A stretch of DNA of 64,000 bases, taken from the NCBI GenBank assembly GCA_037042915.1, contig CM073201.1, forward strand, positions 3,410,001 through 3,474,000, given 5' to 3'. Below the pieces are notes generated by a model. The model was not told the origin of the DNA. It saw only the letters and a program-made list of their open reading frames with translations, and did not search any database. Every line of letters starts with the position of its first letter. Position 1 is the stretch's first letter. The translations under genes were made by a program, and so were the position numbers. This DNA is from Auricularia sp. M13. Its lineage: Eukaryota > Basidiomycota > Agaricomycetes > Auriculariales > Auriculariaceae. Of the stretch, positions 50,087 through 60,248 are shown in pieces.

Positions 50087-50623
50087 TCACCCTGAGCTGC
50101 GAGTTCCGTCGGCGGTGTTGCGAGCGCGTGCAGTGTCGAGGCGGATCCAAGCATCGATCGCCGAAATCTTGGTATTCAGCGTCTCCCTCGCGTCCTCGTT
50201 GGCCTGCCTAAGCGCGCGGTTTTCTTCCTCGAGACGGAAGATTTCAGCCTTGAGATCGCCGACTTGTTGTATGAGCTCGATCACGACGTCGTTCTCCTTG
50301 TCCAACTCGGCCGTCCGCTTTCGCAGGTCAGCTACCTCCTGCAGGAGGTCGCAGATCACGTCCCAGCCCTCCTTGTACGTCTCGAACTTGGTGGTTTGCA
50401 TGTTGCGCTGCATCTCCTCAAAGCCGATTTTCACGTCCGCCATGGCGCGGAAATTCGCCAAATCGGTGCTGGTCGGCCCGCTTGGCGACAGCAGGACGCG
50501 CCGTATATCGCTCGGTACTGCCCCTGGCAGAGAGCCGGAGGTGTCCGCTGCTGGCGGCTTGCTATCCGCTGCCGGCGCAGATACTGGCTTGTCGACACCG
50601 TTCGCCTTCAAAGCCTGCGACAT
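50087..50623 (-). CDS. Coiled-coil protein of unknown function
   Basis: Intact 178-residue frame (MSQALKANGVDKPVSAPAAD). The first 45 residues are rich in Ala, Pro and Ser. Residues 75-170 are a long charged helix with leucine heptads (VICDLLQEVADLRKRTAELD, later EIFRLEEENRALRQANEDA). No enzyme motif or membrane segment. It lies between two small helical plus-strand genes and 2 kb from the KDZ element, so it may be carried by that element. This is inference from position only. Confidence 0.55.
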   Translation of the reverse strand: MSQALKANGVDKPVSAPAADSKPPAADTSGSLPGAVPSDIRRVLLSPSGPTSTDLANFRAMADVKIGFEEMQRNMQTTKFETYKEGWDVICDLLQEVADLRKRTAELDKENDVVIELIQQVGDLKAEIFRLEEENRALRQANEDARETLNTKISAIDAWIRLDTARARNTADGTRSSG

Positions 50624-50639
50624 TGTGAGGGTAGCGGTC

Positions 50640-51000
50640 TAAGGGTGAAGCTCTTGATCCGCCTAGGCTCCTAGATTGCACCTCAGGTACGTAGGCATTG
50701 CCTAGCCCGTAATGCTACCCTCGCACTGATCATCTCCAGCTGATTTCACACTGACTGCGTCCTGCCTAAAGAGCGCCTGATCTCGTAGGCATTGCCTAGC
50801 CCATAATGCGACCCTCAAATTTACATTGACCGTGTTCTGCCTAAAGAGCGCCTGATCTGTGCAGTGTGCACTGTCCATAGATTCTCAGTGACTGTGTTCT
50901 CCCTATTCCTGCCTGAATAGCGCCTGAGCTGCGCATTGTCCGTTGCCTGACTTCCGCACCATCCTGCGCTGGCTTCTCTTGCTCTAACCCACTTTACCTC
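50640..51000. repeat. Short tandem repeats with TAGGCATTGCCTA palindromes
   Basis: TAGGCATTGCCTAGCCC plus TAATG occurs twice (50,691 and 50,786), and CTGCCTAAAGAGCGCCTGATC twice (about 50,761 and 50,836) with a decayed third copy near 50,909. These lie upstream of the small gene at 51,011 and may be its promoter region or transposon end sequence. Confidence 0.6.
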
Positions 51001-51010
51001 ACGTTGCACC

Positions 51011-51259
51011 ATGGACTCTTCGTCCACTCACCTGTCTGACGAACTTCGCCGCTACCATATTGCTGCACTCGGATTCGCGTTTATGAGGCAACTATACGAG
51101 CCGCACAGCAATTCGGTCGAGATATCCCGCATTCTGGAGACCTTGATGCATGCTGCCCATCTAGAGCGTATTGTCGAAGAGCTCAGAGACGAGGCGGCGG
51201 TCCTTCGGTCACGCATTGACGAGCTGGAGAGCACACTTCGACGGACCAGGCTTGAATAG
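51011..51259 (+). CDS. Small helical protein of unknown function
   Basis: Intact 82-residue single-exon frame. ATG at 51,011 follows a CACCATGG-like context. An N-terminal helix (ALGFAFMRQLYEP) is followed by a charged heptad helix (IVEELRDEAAVLRSRIDELE). It is too short for a known enzyme. See the related frame at 49.14-49.66 kb. Confidence 0.45.
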   Translation: MDSSSTHLSDELRRYHIAALGFAFMRQLYEPHSNSVEISRILETLMHAAHLERIVEELRDEAAVLRSRIDELESTLRRTRLE

Positions 51260-51782
51260 CGCGCATCACCTATGCCCTCACCGTCATTCTCGAACGTCGT
51301 CAAGGTCCGTATATCTTTATCTTCCTCCTCACGAGCTCTCGATGATATCTCATTTCTCCGCAGTTCTTGTCTGCCGCATGTGCGGAAATGCAAATTGTCC
51401 AGTGTAGCTCGATACTCTTCTGTTCACGCGCGAGCACAGTCCTGAACACAGCTTTGTCATCGTGTGCCCTCGTCTACGCACTGCCCATCTCAGCGTCCAT
51501 CAATCGCTTACAGCTTTCGCTCCATTGTCTGACTTTGCCCTTCGCATTTTGTCCATACGCACTGCCACTAGGCACTACCTAGTCGCGAGCAGCCCTCACA
51601 GCAATATAGTCACGTTCCCACTCGATCCCTGTGCGACTATAACATAGTCTCCAGCTTTGACTAGCTAACGCCTACCTGATCCGAACTTGCTCGATCTACA
51701 ATGTCGCGGAATTCAATTTTTTTCAGACATCCGTATGAGACAGATTTAGCACTTCCTACAAGTACCAGTTATTGAGAACCTT
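51260..51782. other. Spacer, no gene seen
   Basis: Pyrimidine-rich plus strand without a convincing frame. TAGGCACTACCTAG near 51,570 belongs to the CTAGGC-type words of this region. Confidence 0.4.
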
Positions 51783-52251
51783 ACTCTCCCCCACGTTTCC
51801 AGGTGGAATTCCAGGTGGAGTGACCTCCAAATTAAGAAAATTTGACCTAACCTAAATTAACCTAACCTAACCCCTAACCCATCCCCACACTAACCTAACC
51901 TAACCGAACCCTGATGCCTGTGTTATAACTCAATCAGTCCGCATTCCACGTGGAATTTGGGAAGAAAACGTTCCCCAACCTAACCTAACCTAACCTAACC
52001 TAACCTAACCTAACCTAACACCTAACCTAACCCCTAACCTAACCTAACCTAACCTCGATGCGCATGCCATGGCACTATTTGTGTTTACTCCACGTGGAAT
52101 AGGTGGAACTAGGTGGAATAAAGTGCCGGAATCTCCACGTGGAATTCCACCTATTCCACCTGAGAAACTTTTCATATTCAGGTGTTACACTTCATTTCTG
52201 ACAACTTTTATTTTTGAGGTGGAATTCCACGTGGAATAGTGGGGGACAGTC
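51783..52251. mobile_element. MITE-like element, 469 bp
   Basis: The ends are inverted repeats, matching at 27 of the first 31 positions (ACTCTCCCCCAC on the left; the right end read backwards gives ACTGTCCCCCAC), both running into GTGGAATTCC. The inside is AT-rich and carries several copies of the palindrome TTCCACGTGGAA or parts of it, plus telomere-like tracts. No clear target duplication was found, so the class is open. Confidence 0.6.
51842..52056. repeat. Interstitial (CCTAA)n tracts
   Basis: Two blocks (51,842-51,910 and 51,976-52,056) of tandem CCTAA, with a few CCCCTAA units mixed in. The common fungal telomere unit is CCCTAA, so the dominant five-base form is unusual. The tracts lie inside the MITE-like element. 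Confidence 0.85.
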
Positions 52252-52466
52252 ACTTACAGCAGTTATTCATCAAGCAATGGATGCAGACGCCGACTCGCGA
52301 TTCGAGCCGCGGCCCAAACAATGTCGGTTGTCAGTCGCAGTCTTCATGGAGACATTGCCTATGCCTTGTTGAGGACAACTAGCCCTCGATCGGTCTCAGG
52401 CTGTGACGAATGAGCACATTGTCTTCTGCCATCTTCAGCCAACACTCCTTCTAGGCATTGCGCCTT

Positions 52467-52492
52467 CTAGGCATTGCCCAGGCAATGCCTAG
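52467..52492. repeat. Inverted repeat with 12-bp arms
   Basis: CTAGGCATTGCC and its exact reverse complement are separated by CA. Another CTAGGCATTGC lies just before it. It sits about 80 bp beyond the 3' end of the KDZ-linked protease frame, so it could be a terminator-like hairpin or part of the element end. Confidence 0.7.
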
Positions 52493-52570
52493 GCGATAAC
52501 ATTGGCTGGACGAAAACAGTCTATTCCATTCGTTTCTACTCTATGTACGGCGGTAGGCTGTATTGAGGCG

Positions 52571-53549
52571 CTAGTCGGATATCTCGATACAATCCACAGA
52601 GTCGTCCCACGCGGTTACCTTGCTATGAACGGGGACCGGTTCCTCTACCCTCAGCGCTCTCACGCTTGCTGCCATCGTGCGTCTCCACTCGGTCATGTCT
52701 TCCTGAACCATGACGCTTGCTTCGTCGCTCGCGATGAGACTAACTGCATCGGCGGCGACGAAGGGGCCACAGTCCCAGCCGTTGTCCTGACGAGCCGCTC
52801 GCTTTTGCGCCACATGTTGAGAATTATACAATGTAGCATTTAATAGAGGTACTCACCCTTTCCCCGACCCATAGAAAGTCTGCGCCTCTCATACTCAGCC
52901 CGAAATGCTCGCTGCAGATGTCCACCAGAGCACGCACGCTCTTCGCAAGATCGTTCGCATATCCTTTGACGGCGGCATAGCTATCGTAGAAGTTGACTGT
53001 GCGCTCGACCCAGCGAAGTTCAAGCAGTGTCCAGTGCGCGGGATTTGCGACGTGTCCAAGCACGAGCCATTTCTTCGCTTCCACAGGATGTACGGCCTGG
53101 CGATCAAGTTCAGATGAAGTCATTGCATTCGGTTTTACACAATGCATCGCATACCTGTTGCAATGCTTGCACGATGTAACGTCGGTGGGACTCACTTTGC
53201 TCCGCGTTACCCGTGGCCAGTGCCTCCATGTAGCAGTTGACATCGAGTAGAGTTCTCGAGTGGATGATGGACACATCGTTGACCTTCGACTCCAGCAGCT
53301 TCTGCTGCAGAAACACGGCCAGGCCATCGCCGCTGAGCCATCCGCGAGCGCGTGAAGCGGTCGAGATCCTCGCCATCGCAGGTGTACTCGCCCGCGCGAT
53401 ATACGATACGTGTCTTCGCGCGCTTCTTGCCCCGTGGACGCAGGGGCTCCTCTCTGTCTAAATCTGAACATGTCAATGGCGCGCTGCGCGCTAGAACACC
53501 CACTCACCTTGCCAAACTGTTGCCTCCACTGACAACCCATCGCCAGCAT
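52571..53549 (-). pseudogene. Ulp1-type (C48) cysteine protease of the KDZ element
   Basis: Catalytic motifs are all present: His in NPAHWTLLEL (about 53,030), Asp in NFYDSYA, and Gln and Cys in RQDNGWDCGPFV (about 52,770). This is the SUMO-protease fold that many KDZ elements carry beside or fused to the transposase. Upstream, WLSGDGLAVFLQQKLLESKV matches the usual start of the domain. Introns separate the parts (donor GTATGCG near 53,155; donor GTGAGT near 52,855). One frame change near 53,350 interrupts the N-terminal part. It may be the C-terminal half of one transposase-protease gene or a second gene. Confidence 0.8.
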
Positions 53550-53550
53550 G

Positions 53551-56500
53551 CCATGTCTGTCGCGCGGGATTCACTGACTGCGGGCGGATTTCCTTCTTCG
53601 AGTCGTCCCCGTCAGCACCTTCCTTCTGCATATCCTCGAGTTGTTGAGCGTTCGATTCCGGCATTTCCACATCCAGAGTCATGTCGACCATGAGCTCGTC
53701 CAGCGATTCGTTGCCGTCCTCCGGTTCGGGTCACGCGTCAGACGCGTCGTCCGAGTCGATGTCGTCAACCAGCGTGACCGGCGAGTCTTCAGCCATTTGA
53801 GCCGGTTCCGGGACTGACACGACGCCGGCGCCTGCTCGCTCCATAGCAGTGGTGAAGCGCAGACCGAGAGCACCGAGCGATAGGTCGCGCGTCCATGTCG
53901 CGCGCAGATCCTCGTGACAGGCAAGGCGCTCGTGGACGGCAGCTCGTAATATCGGGTCTAGCACAACTTCATGGTTAGTCTGGAAGCAACCTGAGGCGGC
54001 GGGCGTACCTAGCGTGCTGGTTGGCCCGACGAGCTCTTCCATTGCCGACCTCGTCTCCACCCACCACGAGACGAGTCCAGCCATCTCCGCATCCAGACGC
54101 TCCATCTCTTCGCGACAGCGGTCCCACTGCTGAAGCGCCAGAATTCCCCGCTTAACGTTTTCATCGGTCAACCAGCGAGGCTGGTCGTCGTGTTCGCCCT
54201 GGGGTCCCAGGCCGACGTCCTCCTGCCAGATATCGTCGTCAACGTCCAATTTGAACAGTTTCTTCGCCTCCAGTTTACGCGGGAGAGGGGTGCGCGTGTC
54301 CGGCTTCTTGCCCTGCCGCGCAAGCAACGCCATGTCGTCCACCAGTTTGTTGAACGCACGGACCTGGTTGCCAATGCTGCGCTCGCGCCGATTGACAAGG
54401 TCCGTAACCTTCGCGTGCTCGCTCGCCTCTGGAACAAATTGTGCATTAGCCGGGAACGCGGACACAGACAAGAGCCACGCACGAAGGACCTGCTGCCCAA
54501 ACCCGCGCTCCAGCTTACGATGCTCGAATTTGTGATGTACGAGGGTATTCCGGATCGTCGCCGCAGCGCGCGCGCTTGACTCGCGCGCAGATGTACGCAT
54601 TACCGCGCATAGACTCGAACCTCCTCGCACGTTCCGTGCCAAGCGTTGCGTGCAGTACTGCCATGCGGGACTCCGTAGCTTCGATTTCGCGTTGCGCGGA
54701 TTCGATGGACGCGGACAGCGACTGCGTTTTAGACGAGGTGAGCGCGTGCACCTTGCGCAGCTGCCTCCTGTCATCGCGGATCTGCTGCCTGAGGTCGTCG
54801 ACGAGCCCCATGAGCACTAGAATCTCGTCGATTATTTTGTCCGCAGCATTTGAGTCCTGCCCTGATGTCCAAAGAAATGCTCTGTCAGCGTCGTGCGGCG
54901 CACCATGCACATGCAACTTACGCGGTGGCTTCTTGAGCTGCGAATCAACCTGAGCCTTCCACTCGGCTCGAAGCTCCGGGATCGATACACCACAACCGTC
55001 GAGCGCCGCCTGAGATTCTGCCAACCTACGGACCGCTTCGCCGTGCTTGCGCCGTAGCCATACCCCAATTCTAAGCAGCGCGCTACTGCTCATGGCGTGT
55101 ATCTGTCGATCCAGGATAAACAGCCGCCTGTAGAACTGGGCCTATGAGCACCGTGACAGATGTCTGCTCGTCAGACTTACCCCGGACACTCGCAGACTAG
55201 GTATCAGGTGGCGGATGGCGCTCCAGAAGCGTTCGCAGCCCTCGCCATCGCTGAGCCCGAAGCCGACGCGCTTCCGGGGTGGAACACTATTTGGCACGCC
55301 CACTGGTGCCCGTATGCGTGGAACACCGAGACCGCGTAGATAAAGCGATCCTCCAATTCGGGCAACAAGCCAAACTGTTCAGATTGGTTAGCGACTGCCC
55401 AGATCTGTGCCCACTGACGCCAACGCTGACCTTCTCGATGCTGCGGCCCAGCTGGCACGCGATATCGTACAGAAGGCCAATGAGCCAGTCCTTCGGCAAA
55501 TGCTCCCGAGACGACGCAACAACGCGAGAGCGTAGTGTTGTCGCTCTCCCGGTGTGCACATGTTGACGACCCACAAAACACGGTCGTGTCGGCAAAGTAG
55601 GGCCATTAGGCCCGTATCCGCGTAGTAATTCTTCGAGGCCTTCGTGACCTTCTCCTGGGCCGCGATGAACGATTGCTCGCATTCATTCAGAACGTCATCG
55701 GAGACGGCGGGCTCCCCGCGAGCACGCCGACGCCTCGGGGGTGACTTCCGAAAGTACGCGAGCTCGGCCTCCATGGTGACGGTCTCGGCGGTGCCGAGAA
55801 ACCGTGACGGTTCGTAATCGAGCGGCGGGTCTGCCTCTGCGCACTTCGCGTCGTTTCTGAGCGAAGTTCGCGTCAAGGCAGACGATGACATTGGCCCTGT
55901 GAAGTGAAACTAGTTAGTACCGCAAAGCATAAGGCGATTTGCACAAAACGTACTTGGACAGAGTCAAGGCAGGCCGCGTCCCGCCAAAGCATAGCTGGCA
56001 TTTATTTCGAAGCTCCACGGTGGGCCGCGTCAGCGCTGGCCTGTGCCTGCCTCGGGCGGTGTCGATGCGTCCCGTCGGCGACTGGATTGCCGACGGCACG
56101 ACTCGTTCCAGCCTGACCAGCGTTCCTGTCGGCGCCGTCTTCGTCAACGCGCACCTGGTTGATGTTGACGTCGGCGGCGGTCGCTTGACGTTCCTGGAGA
56201 TCACGTCTCTGAGTTGACTCTGCAGGAAGACATTAGTAACGTTCTGTACGCAAAGACGTGTAGAATAAACGCACCCACGATTAGCGTCGAGACGCTCTGG
56301 TCCACGCGATTTTCCAACACTTGATACCACGTCAGTGCCATGCCGAGACGCTTGCGCAGCCGTCCCTGCCCGTGGGTCAACATCGAGCAGCGAGAAAACG
56401 GGGCGCGAGCTGTGCGCGTACCCATGTATTTCCGCCGGTCCCACGACGGGCCCAGAAGGCGTCCAGCGTCTCCGACCATGCCGTCACGTTCGGGGCAACG

Positions 56501-57306
56501 TGCAAGGAGTGGATAGATATCATATCCAGCAAGTCGAAGCTGAAGGCCAGTGACAGCGCCTTTGGAGCGCAGGGGAAGTAGCCGCTGCCGATCAACTGTT
56601 CTGCAGCGCCCCTACACGCGCAGATCTCGAGGGACCCGTTCCTGACACCTGCGCATAGGGTCCGGTAAGCAGACGCGCAGACGACTGGCACGTACATACC
56701 AGACCAATCGACCCAGGAGATAGCGAGGCGCCGCCGATGTGCGCACGTGCAGACGCCCATGGGCGCCACGGGCTCGTGGTGTCGGAAGCCCATGTAGCGC
56801 ACCAGTAGCGCCTCGTTGAGCACAGTCCGCCAGTTGGCGTGCTGCGCGCGATTCGACGGCGCCGATGACGAGACGGGTTTGGCTCGAGCTGGCTGTTCAC
56901 CGTGAAGTGGTGAATTTCGTCCCACGAAGCCCCGATTTCGCCCCCTTCGTCGTCGTCTGATACATCGAAAGTTGTCGCAGGTCGGCGCGTCGAAGAAGAG
57001 AACAGGGCTCGCGTAGCGGACTGCCCAGGTATCGCAGACGGCGGCAAGTTGGGCCGCTGGACCAGCCGTCGGCCACCAGGCAGTATGAGCGCTCCAGGAG
57101 CGCGCAGGCGCTGGGTAGTTTCACTTCCCGGGCTGTCGGCGGCGCTTGGGCAGCTGCTCCTCGCGCATGAGCTGGAATTGCTCCAGATCGAGAGGCGGCG
57201 AAGGGTCCACAGCTACACCGTCCGCCACGGCCGTCGCGTACTGTGCTGCTGCAGCGCTGCGGCGCTTGCGCTTGGTGCCAGTGCCGGTACGGAAGCGCGA
57301 ACTCAT
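53551..57306 (-). pseudogene. KDZ transposase, damaged
   Basis: Start MSSRFRTGTGTKRKRR at 57,306, then an intron of about 69 bp. CTCAHRRRLAISWVDW and the cysteine cluster ICACRGAAEQLIGSGYFP with FSFDLLDMIS lie at 56,500-56,800. WYQVLENRVDQSV (56,290) and CQLCFGG (55,985) follow, then CLDANF (55,863-55,883, likely first acidic residue of the RNase H-type core), DTGLMALLCRHD and NMCTPGERQHY (55,530-55,625), LLYDIACQL (55,455), VSVFHAYGHQW (55,310), GFGLSDGEGCERFWSAIRHL (55,230), a coiled coil (54,515-55,090), LFKLDVDDDIWQEDVGL (54,230) and an acidic tail. Frame changes fall near 55,850 (after DANFAQKRR), 55,505 (before EHLPKDW) and 55,278 (before RKRVGFG). Several introns have good GT-AG borders, for example 55,142-55,180 and 55,891-55,947. 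Confidence 0.85.
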
Positions 57307-58147
57307 GATAGACAGCAACTTATGCCGTGCGCTGGAACCGGCGGAGAGAGAGGGCGGTTCGGACTTTGGAGCGCGCCGCGCGGCAGTCCAGATCGCATTC
57401 AGTCCCATGTCCCTCTTATACTGCTCGTTGGGAAGCCATATATGCGCACTTTAGGATTGGAAATCATACCTGCTGATTTGTTTGCCGTGAAAATAAAATA
57501 CATTTACTGCAATAAATGGCTGTAACTGAACGTCCGTGTGCGTTCTATGGGGCGTAAGTATCCAGAAGTCGCGCAGCGCCCCCCAGGGGACAGAGCAATT
57601 TTATCATTTTTTCCTCTGAGGTGCAAGAGCTTAGTAGACTTCATTCCTACAGATTCTGTGGGGATTCAAGAACGAGTTGCTGTGTACAGGTCAAGCAATT
57701 GGTTGACAGCGACATTGCGCGTTTGCGGCAACAGGCAACCAACCCCGCTTTTCTGTCTCGTTCGTGTCCGCAGCTTAAAACCAAACTTGCACTCTTTCGT
57801 AACTGCGGATTTCCTTCGCCATCGTCTCGTATTGGCCTGCCAATGGGTCGCCCACCGAAATACTCCTCCCTGAGGAGCGATTGCAGGCAAGGCGGCTTGC
57901 GCGGCGGGCGTACTACGAAAGGTGTGCAACCAATGACTATATGTGGTCATGGCCGCTAATGTTACCCTCTATACAGGAATATCGAAGCCGAACGGGCTTC
58001 ATCTCTTCGCCGATGGCATGAACGAGGGCGTGCAAAAACCAACGGAAAACTTGTGGCACTGGAATCCGTGCTGCCGCGCACGACTTCGGTCTGCACATAC
58101 AGCCTCCCAGTCGACGGCTAGCATTACTCAACGACATTACATTTTAG
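57307..58147. other. Spacer upstream of the KDZ gene
   Basis: Contains an AT-rich stretch with CATATATGG near 57,444 that could be the KDZ promoter on the minus strand. Plus-strand frames here are short and unconvincing, although one (57,943-58,176) could hold the missing 5' exon of the next gene. Confidence 0.4.
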
Positions 58148-58561
58148 GTTATTGGGAATCCGCCTACAATTTCTGATAGCACACAGCTGCAGTCTGTACT
58201 GTTGGCGCTTGCGCTGGATCTAGGGCGATGGTACGACGTTACACGGGACAGCGAGGATTGGCAGCGCTACACCTCAGGGCTCATCTCGCAGTCGAAACGA
58301 GCCAAGCCGTCAAAGAGACTGGTGGAGGACATCATGCTACAGTCTCACTTGGTGACCAAAGTGCGGGAGGTAGCCACGGATGCACATGCGGAGGCCTCCC
58401 GACGACGCGACGAGGATAGCCTCCCTGATCTTGGGGATTTGCTTGACCAGGCGGTAAACGTCTCGGATGCCCTCAGCGAGCTTCTCCTTTTTTACGAGGC
58501 GGGGGGCTCAATTCTTAGCGACGCGTTTGCAAGACAGGAACTTCATTGGCAGCGCATGTAG
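58148..58561 (+). CDS. Last exon of an unknown helical protein
   Basis: An acceptor (ATTTTAG) at 58,147 opens a frame of about 137 codons: VIGNPPTISDSTQLQSVLLA, later RWYDVTRDSEDWQRY and LLDQAVNVSDALSELLLFYE, then a stop. It is hydrophilic with amphipathic helices and has no motif I know. The frame is open without an ATG at its beginning, which is why I call it a 3' exon. The first exon was not fixed. Confidence 0.45.
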   Translation, partial: VIGNPPTISDSTQLQSVLLALALDLGRWYDVTRDSEDWQRYTSGLISQSKRAKPSKRLVEDIMLQSHLVTKVREVATDAHAEASRRRDEDSLPDLGDLLDQAVNVSDALSELLLFYEAGGSILSDAFARQELHWQRM

Positions 58562-58688
58562 TAGAACATCGACATTGTACAATGCCATGCATCTCCTTGC
58601 CCTCCGCCAGCGCCAGTAAATGAATACCTAGCCCAAAATTATTAGATGAGATACATAAGGCGAGATAAGATAAGATGCAGACCTAGTG

Positions 58689-59540
58689 TCACCGCGTATC
58701 CTCGAGCACATCGTCGAACGTAAGCGGGCGGGAAGGACCGTACTCCGGCGCATCCGGTTGCTGGACCTCGTCGGGCGTCGAACCAGACGCCTCAGCTTGC
58801 GCGATATCAGATTGCGTAGATCCAAACACGAGCTGCGGAGGGCGCAAGTTGCTGGCGCGGGTCGGGAGCCATGGCGGTAGAGTCGAACGTATCTTCAGGT
58901 AGTTGCCGAGGTGGTGGTCGACGCCCTCCTGCGACATGAATTGCCACATGGTCGACGGAACCGAGAAGCCGTCGTGCTCGCGGCAGGAAGAGCACGGTGA
59001 CGTCCTCGTGCAGGGAACGGGCGGCTGGGATAGAGCGCGACGACGATCGCGACACCCTTCTTGGAAGATGACGAACTCGAGGTAAGCACGATCCTCCGCG
59101 GGGTCCTCGAATTCGTCGTCCTGCGGGTATTGACCGTAATCATCGTCACTGTCGTAGTTGGCAGCGGTGCTGGACGGTGTATCGCGCCGAAATTCGGGGA
59201 GTGGCATCGCTGACTGCAGGTTCCGCATGATCTGCTCGTGCTCGCGAGGTCCCAGCCCGAGCCTTCGCCCTGCGGCTGAGCGATGATTGCAGGCATTGGG
59301 TCGACTGGGTCCCAGGCCTTCCATGCCGCGTCAATTCTAAAGACCACGTTGTGAGATGCATGATACGCTGGCACAGATGACGACTTTTCGCGCTGCCGCT
59401 CGTCGCGGATGGCCTGGTCAGCCTCTTCGCGAGCTCTCTGCCGTTGTTTCCTCCGTTCCTGTCTTGGACAAAGTAATCAGAAGTCAGCAAGAGTATGTTG
59501 TGCCGGGGCAGAACATACTTGGCGTTGTCTTCGTCCGTAG
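58689..59540 (-). CDS. Unknown acidic protein, probably two or more exons
   Basis: The minus strand has a charged helix (AREEADQAIRDERQREKSS, 59,380-59,450) followed by HNVVFRIDAAWKAWDP, then in another frame a 190-residue part with EHEQIMRNLQSAMPLPEF, an acidic segment (SDDDYGQYPQDDEFEDPAED), FVIFQEGC, a CSSC motif, and MSQEGVDHHLGNYLKIRSTL, ending at 58,689. A junction between the two frames around 59,250-59,340 is needed but not resolved. I know no family. It is transcribed away from the multi-exon gene at 60.2 kb. Confidence 0.4.
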
Positions 59541-60248
59541 AAATCATCCTGAAAGCGGGGGTTAGCTCAACGTCTCCGTTGTGCATAAACAAAGGGCGCA
59601 CCTGACAGAATAGAGGGCGGAGCAGGGATGAGAAGCTGTAACGAGCAAAGGTGAGGGAAGAGGACAAAGTGGCAAGCGAAAAAGAATGCGAATTAACGCC
59701 TAAGAGCTTGATGTCCGACACACCAGATGAGTATCTTCGCCTGTGTGATTGGACCTAAGCTAAGCCTCGCGCACTCCTCGGCGCGTAGATTACGGACTGA
59801 GATAGTACCTCTTGAGTGCCTGAGGCAATAGTCACACATTGAATCAGATGTGAATACCACCCCAAATTGTGACTTGCGTACCTGGGGCATATTGGTGTTA
59901 TATTACCGCAGGAGAATCTGCCTGACAAAGCGATAGGCGCTATCTAGGCGAATCTATAGGCATACGCGAGGATGATGTTAGGCTGATGCATAGGCAATCT
60001 TTGCGCCAGCAGCGCCGGCAGCGCGGGGTAGATCATGTGGCGCCCGGCAGATCCCGGCGCCCTCTCTGATCTCTTTCGTACCTGGCAGCATGGGCATCGT
60101 CTCGAGTACTGCCTAGGCGCTCCTGCGCACCGGCGTCAAGGTGATCTGAGGTACAGTACCGCCTATATATCACGCGTCTACATCGCAGGCTGATCATAGT
60201 CGCTCTTTTTTGTCCCACCGCTCTTCGCGCCTTTGCAACGCCTCGTCA
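59541..60248. other. Spacer between divergent genes
   Basis: Holds the likely promoters of both neighbours. GCGATAGGCGCTATC (an inverted repeat) and CTAGGCG lie near 59,931-59,952, and TGCCTAGGCGC near 60,110. CCTATATATCACGC at 60,162 is a TATA-like box about 80 bp before the next ATG. Confidence 0.4.

Larger units (their letters stand above)
52571..57306 (-). mobile_element. KDZ-superfamily DNA transposon with Ulp1 protease
   Basis: The minus strand carries, in order, the hallmarks of KDZ (Kyakuja/Dileera/Zisupton) transposons of mushrooms: a basic N-terminus, a CxC-type cysteine cluster, transposase core motifs, the HAYGH and GEGCERFWS motifs, a long coiled coil with LFKLDVDDDIW, and a Ulp1-type cysteine protease. 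Short introns are scattered through it. At least four places need a frame change that no intron explains, so this copy is probably inactive. I could not define the outer ends; CTAGGC-type palindromes on both sides are candidates for end sequence. Confidence 0.88.

Noticed and set aside
51842-52056. True chromosome end
   Set aside because: Unique sequence and genes continue on both sides and the tracts are short and impure.
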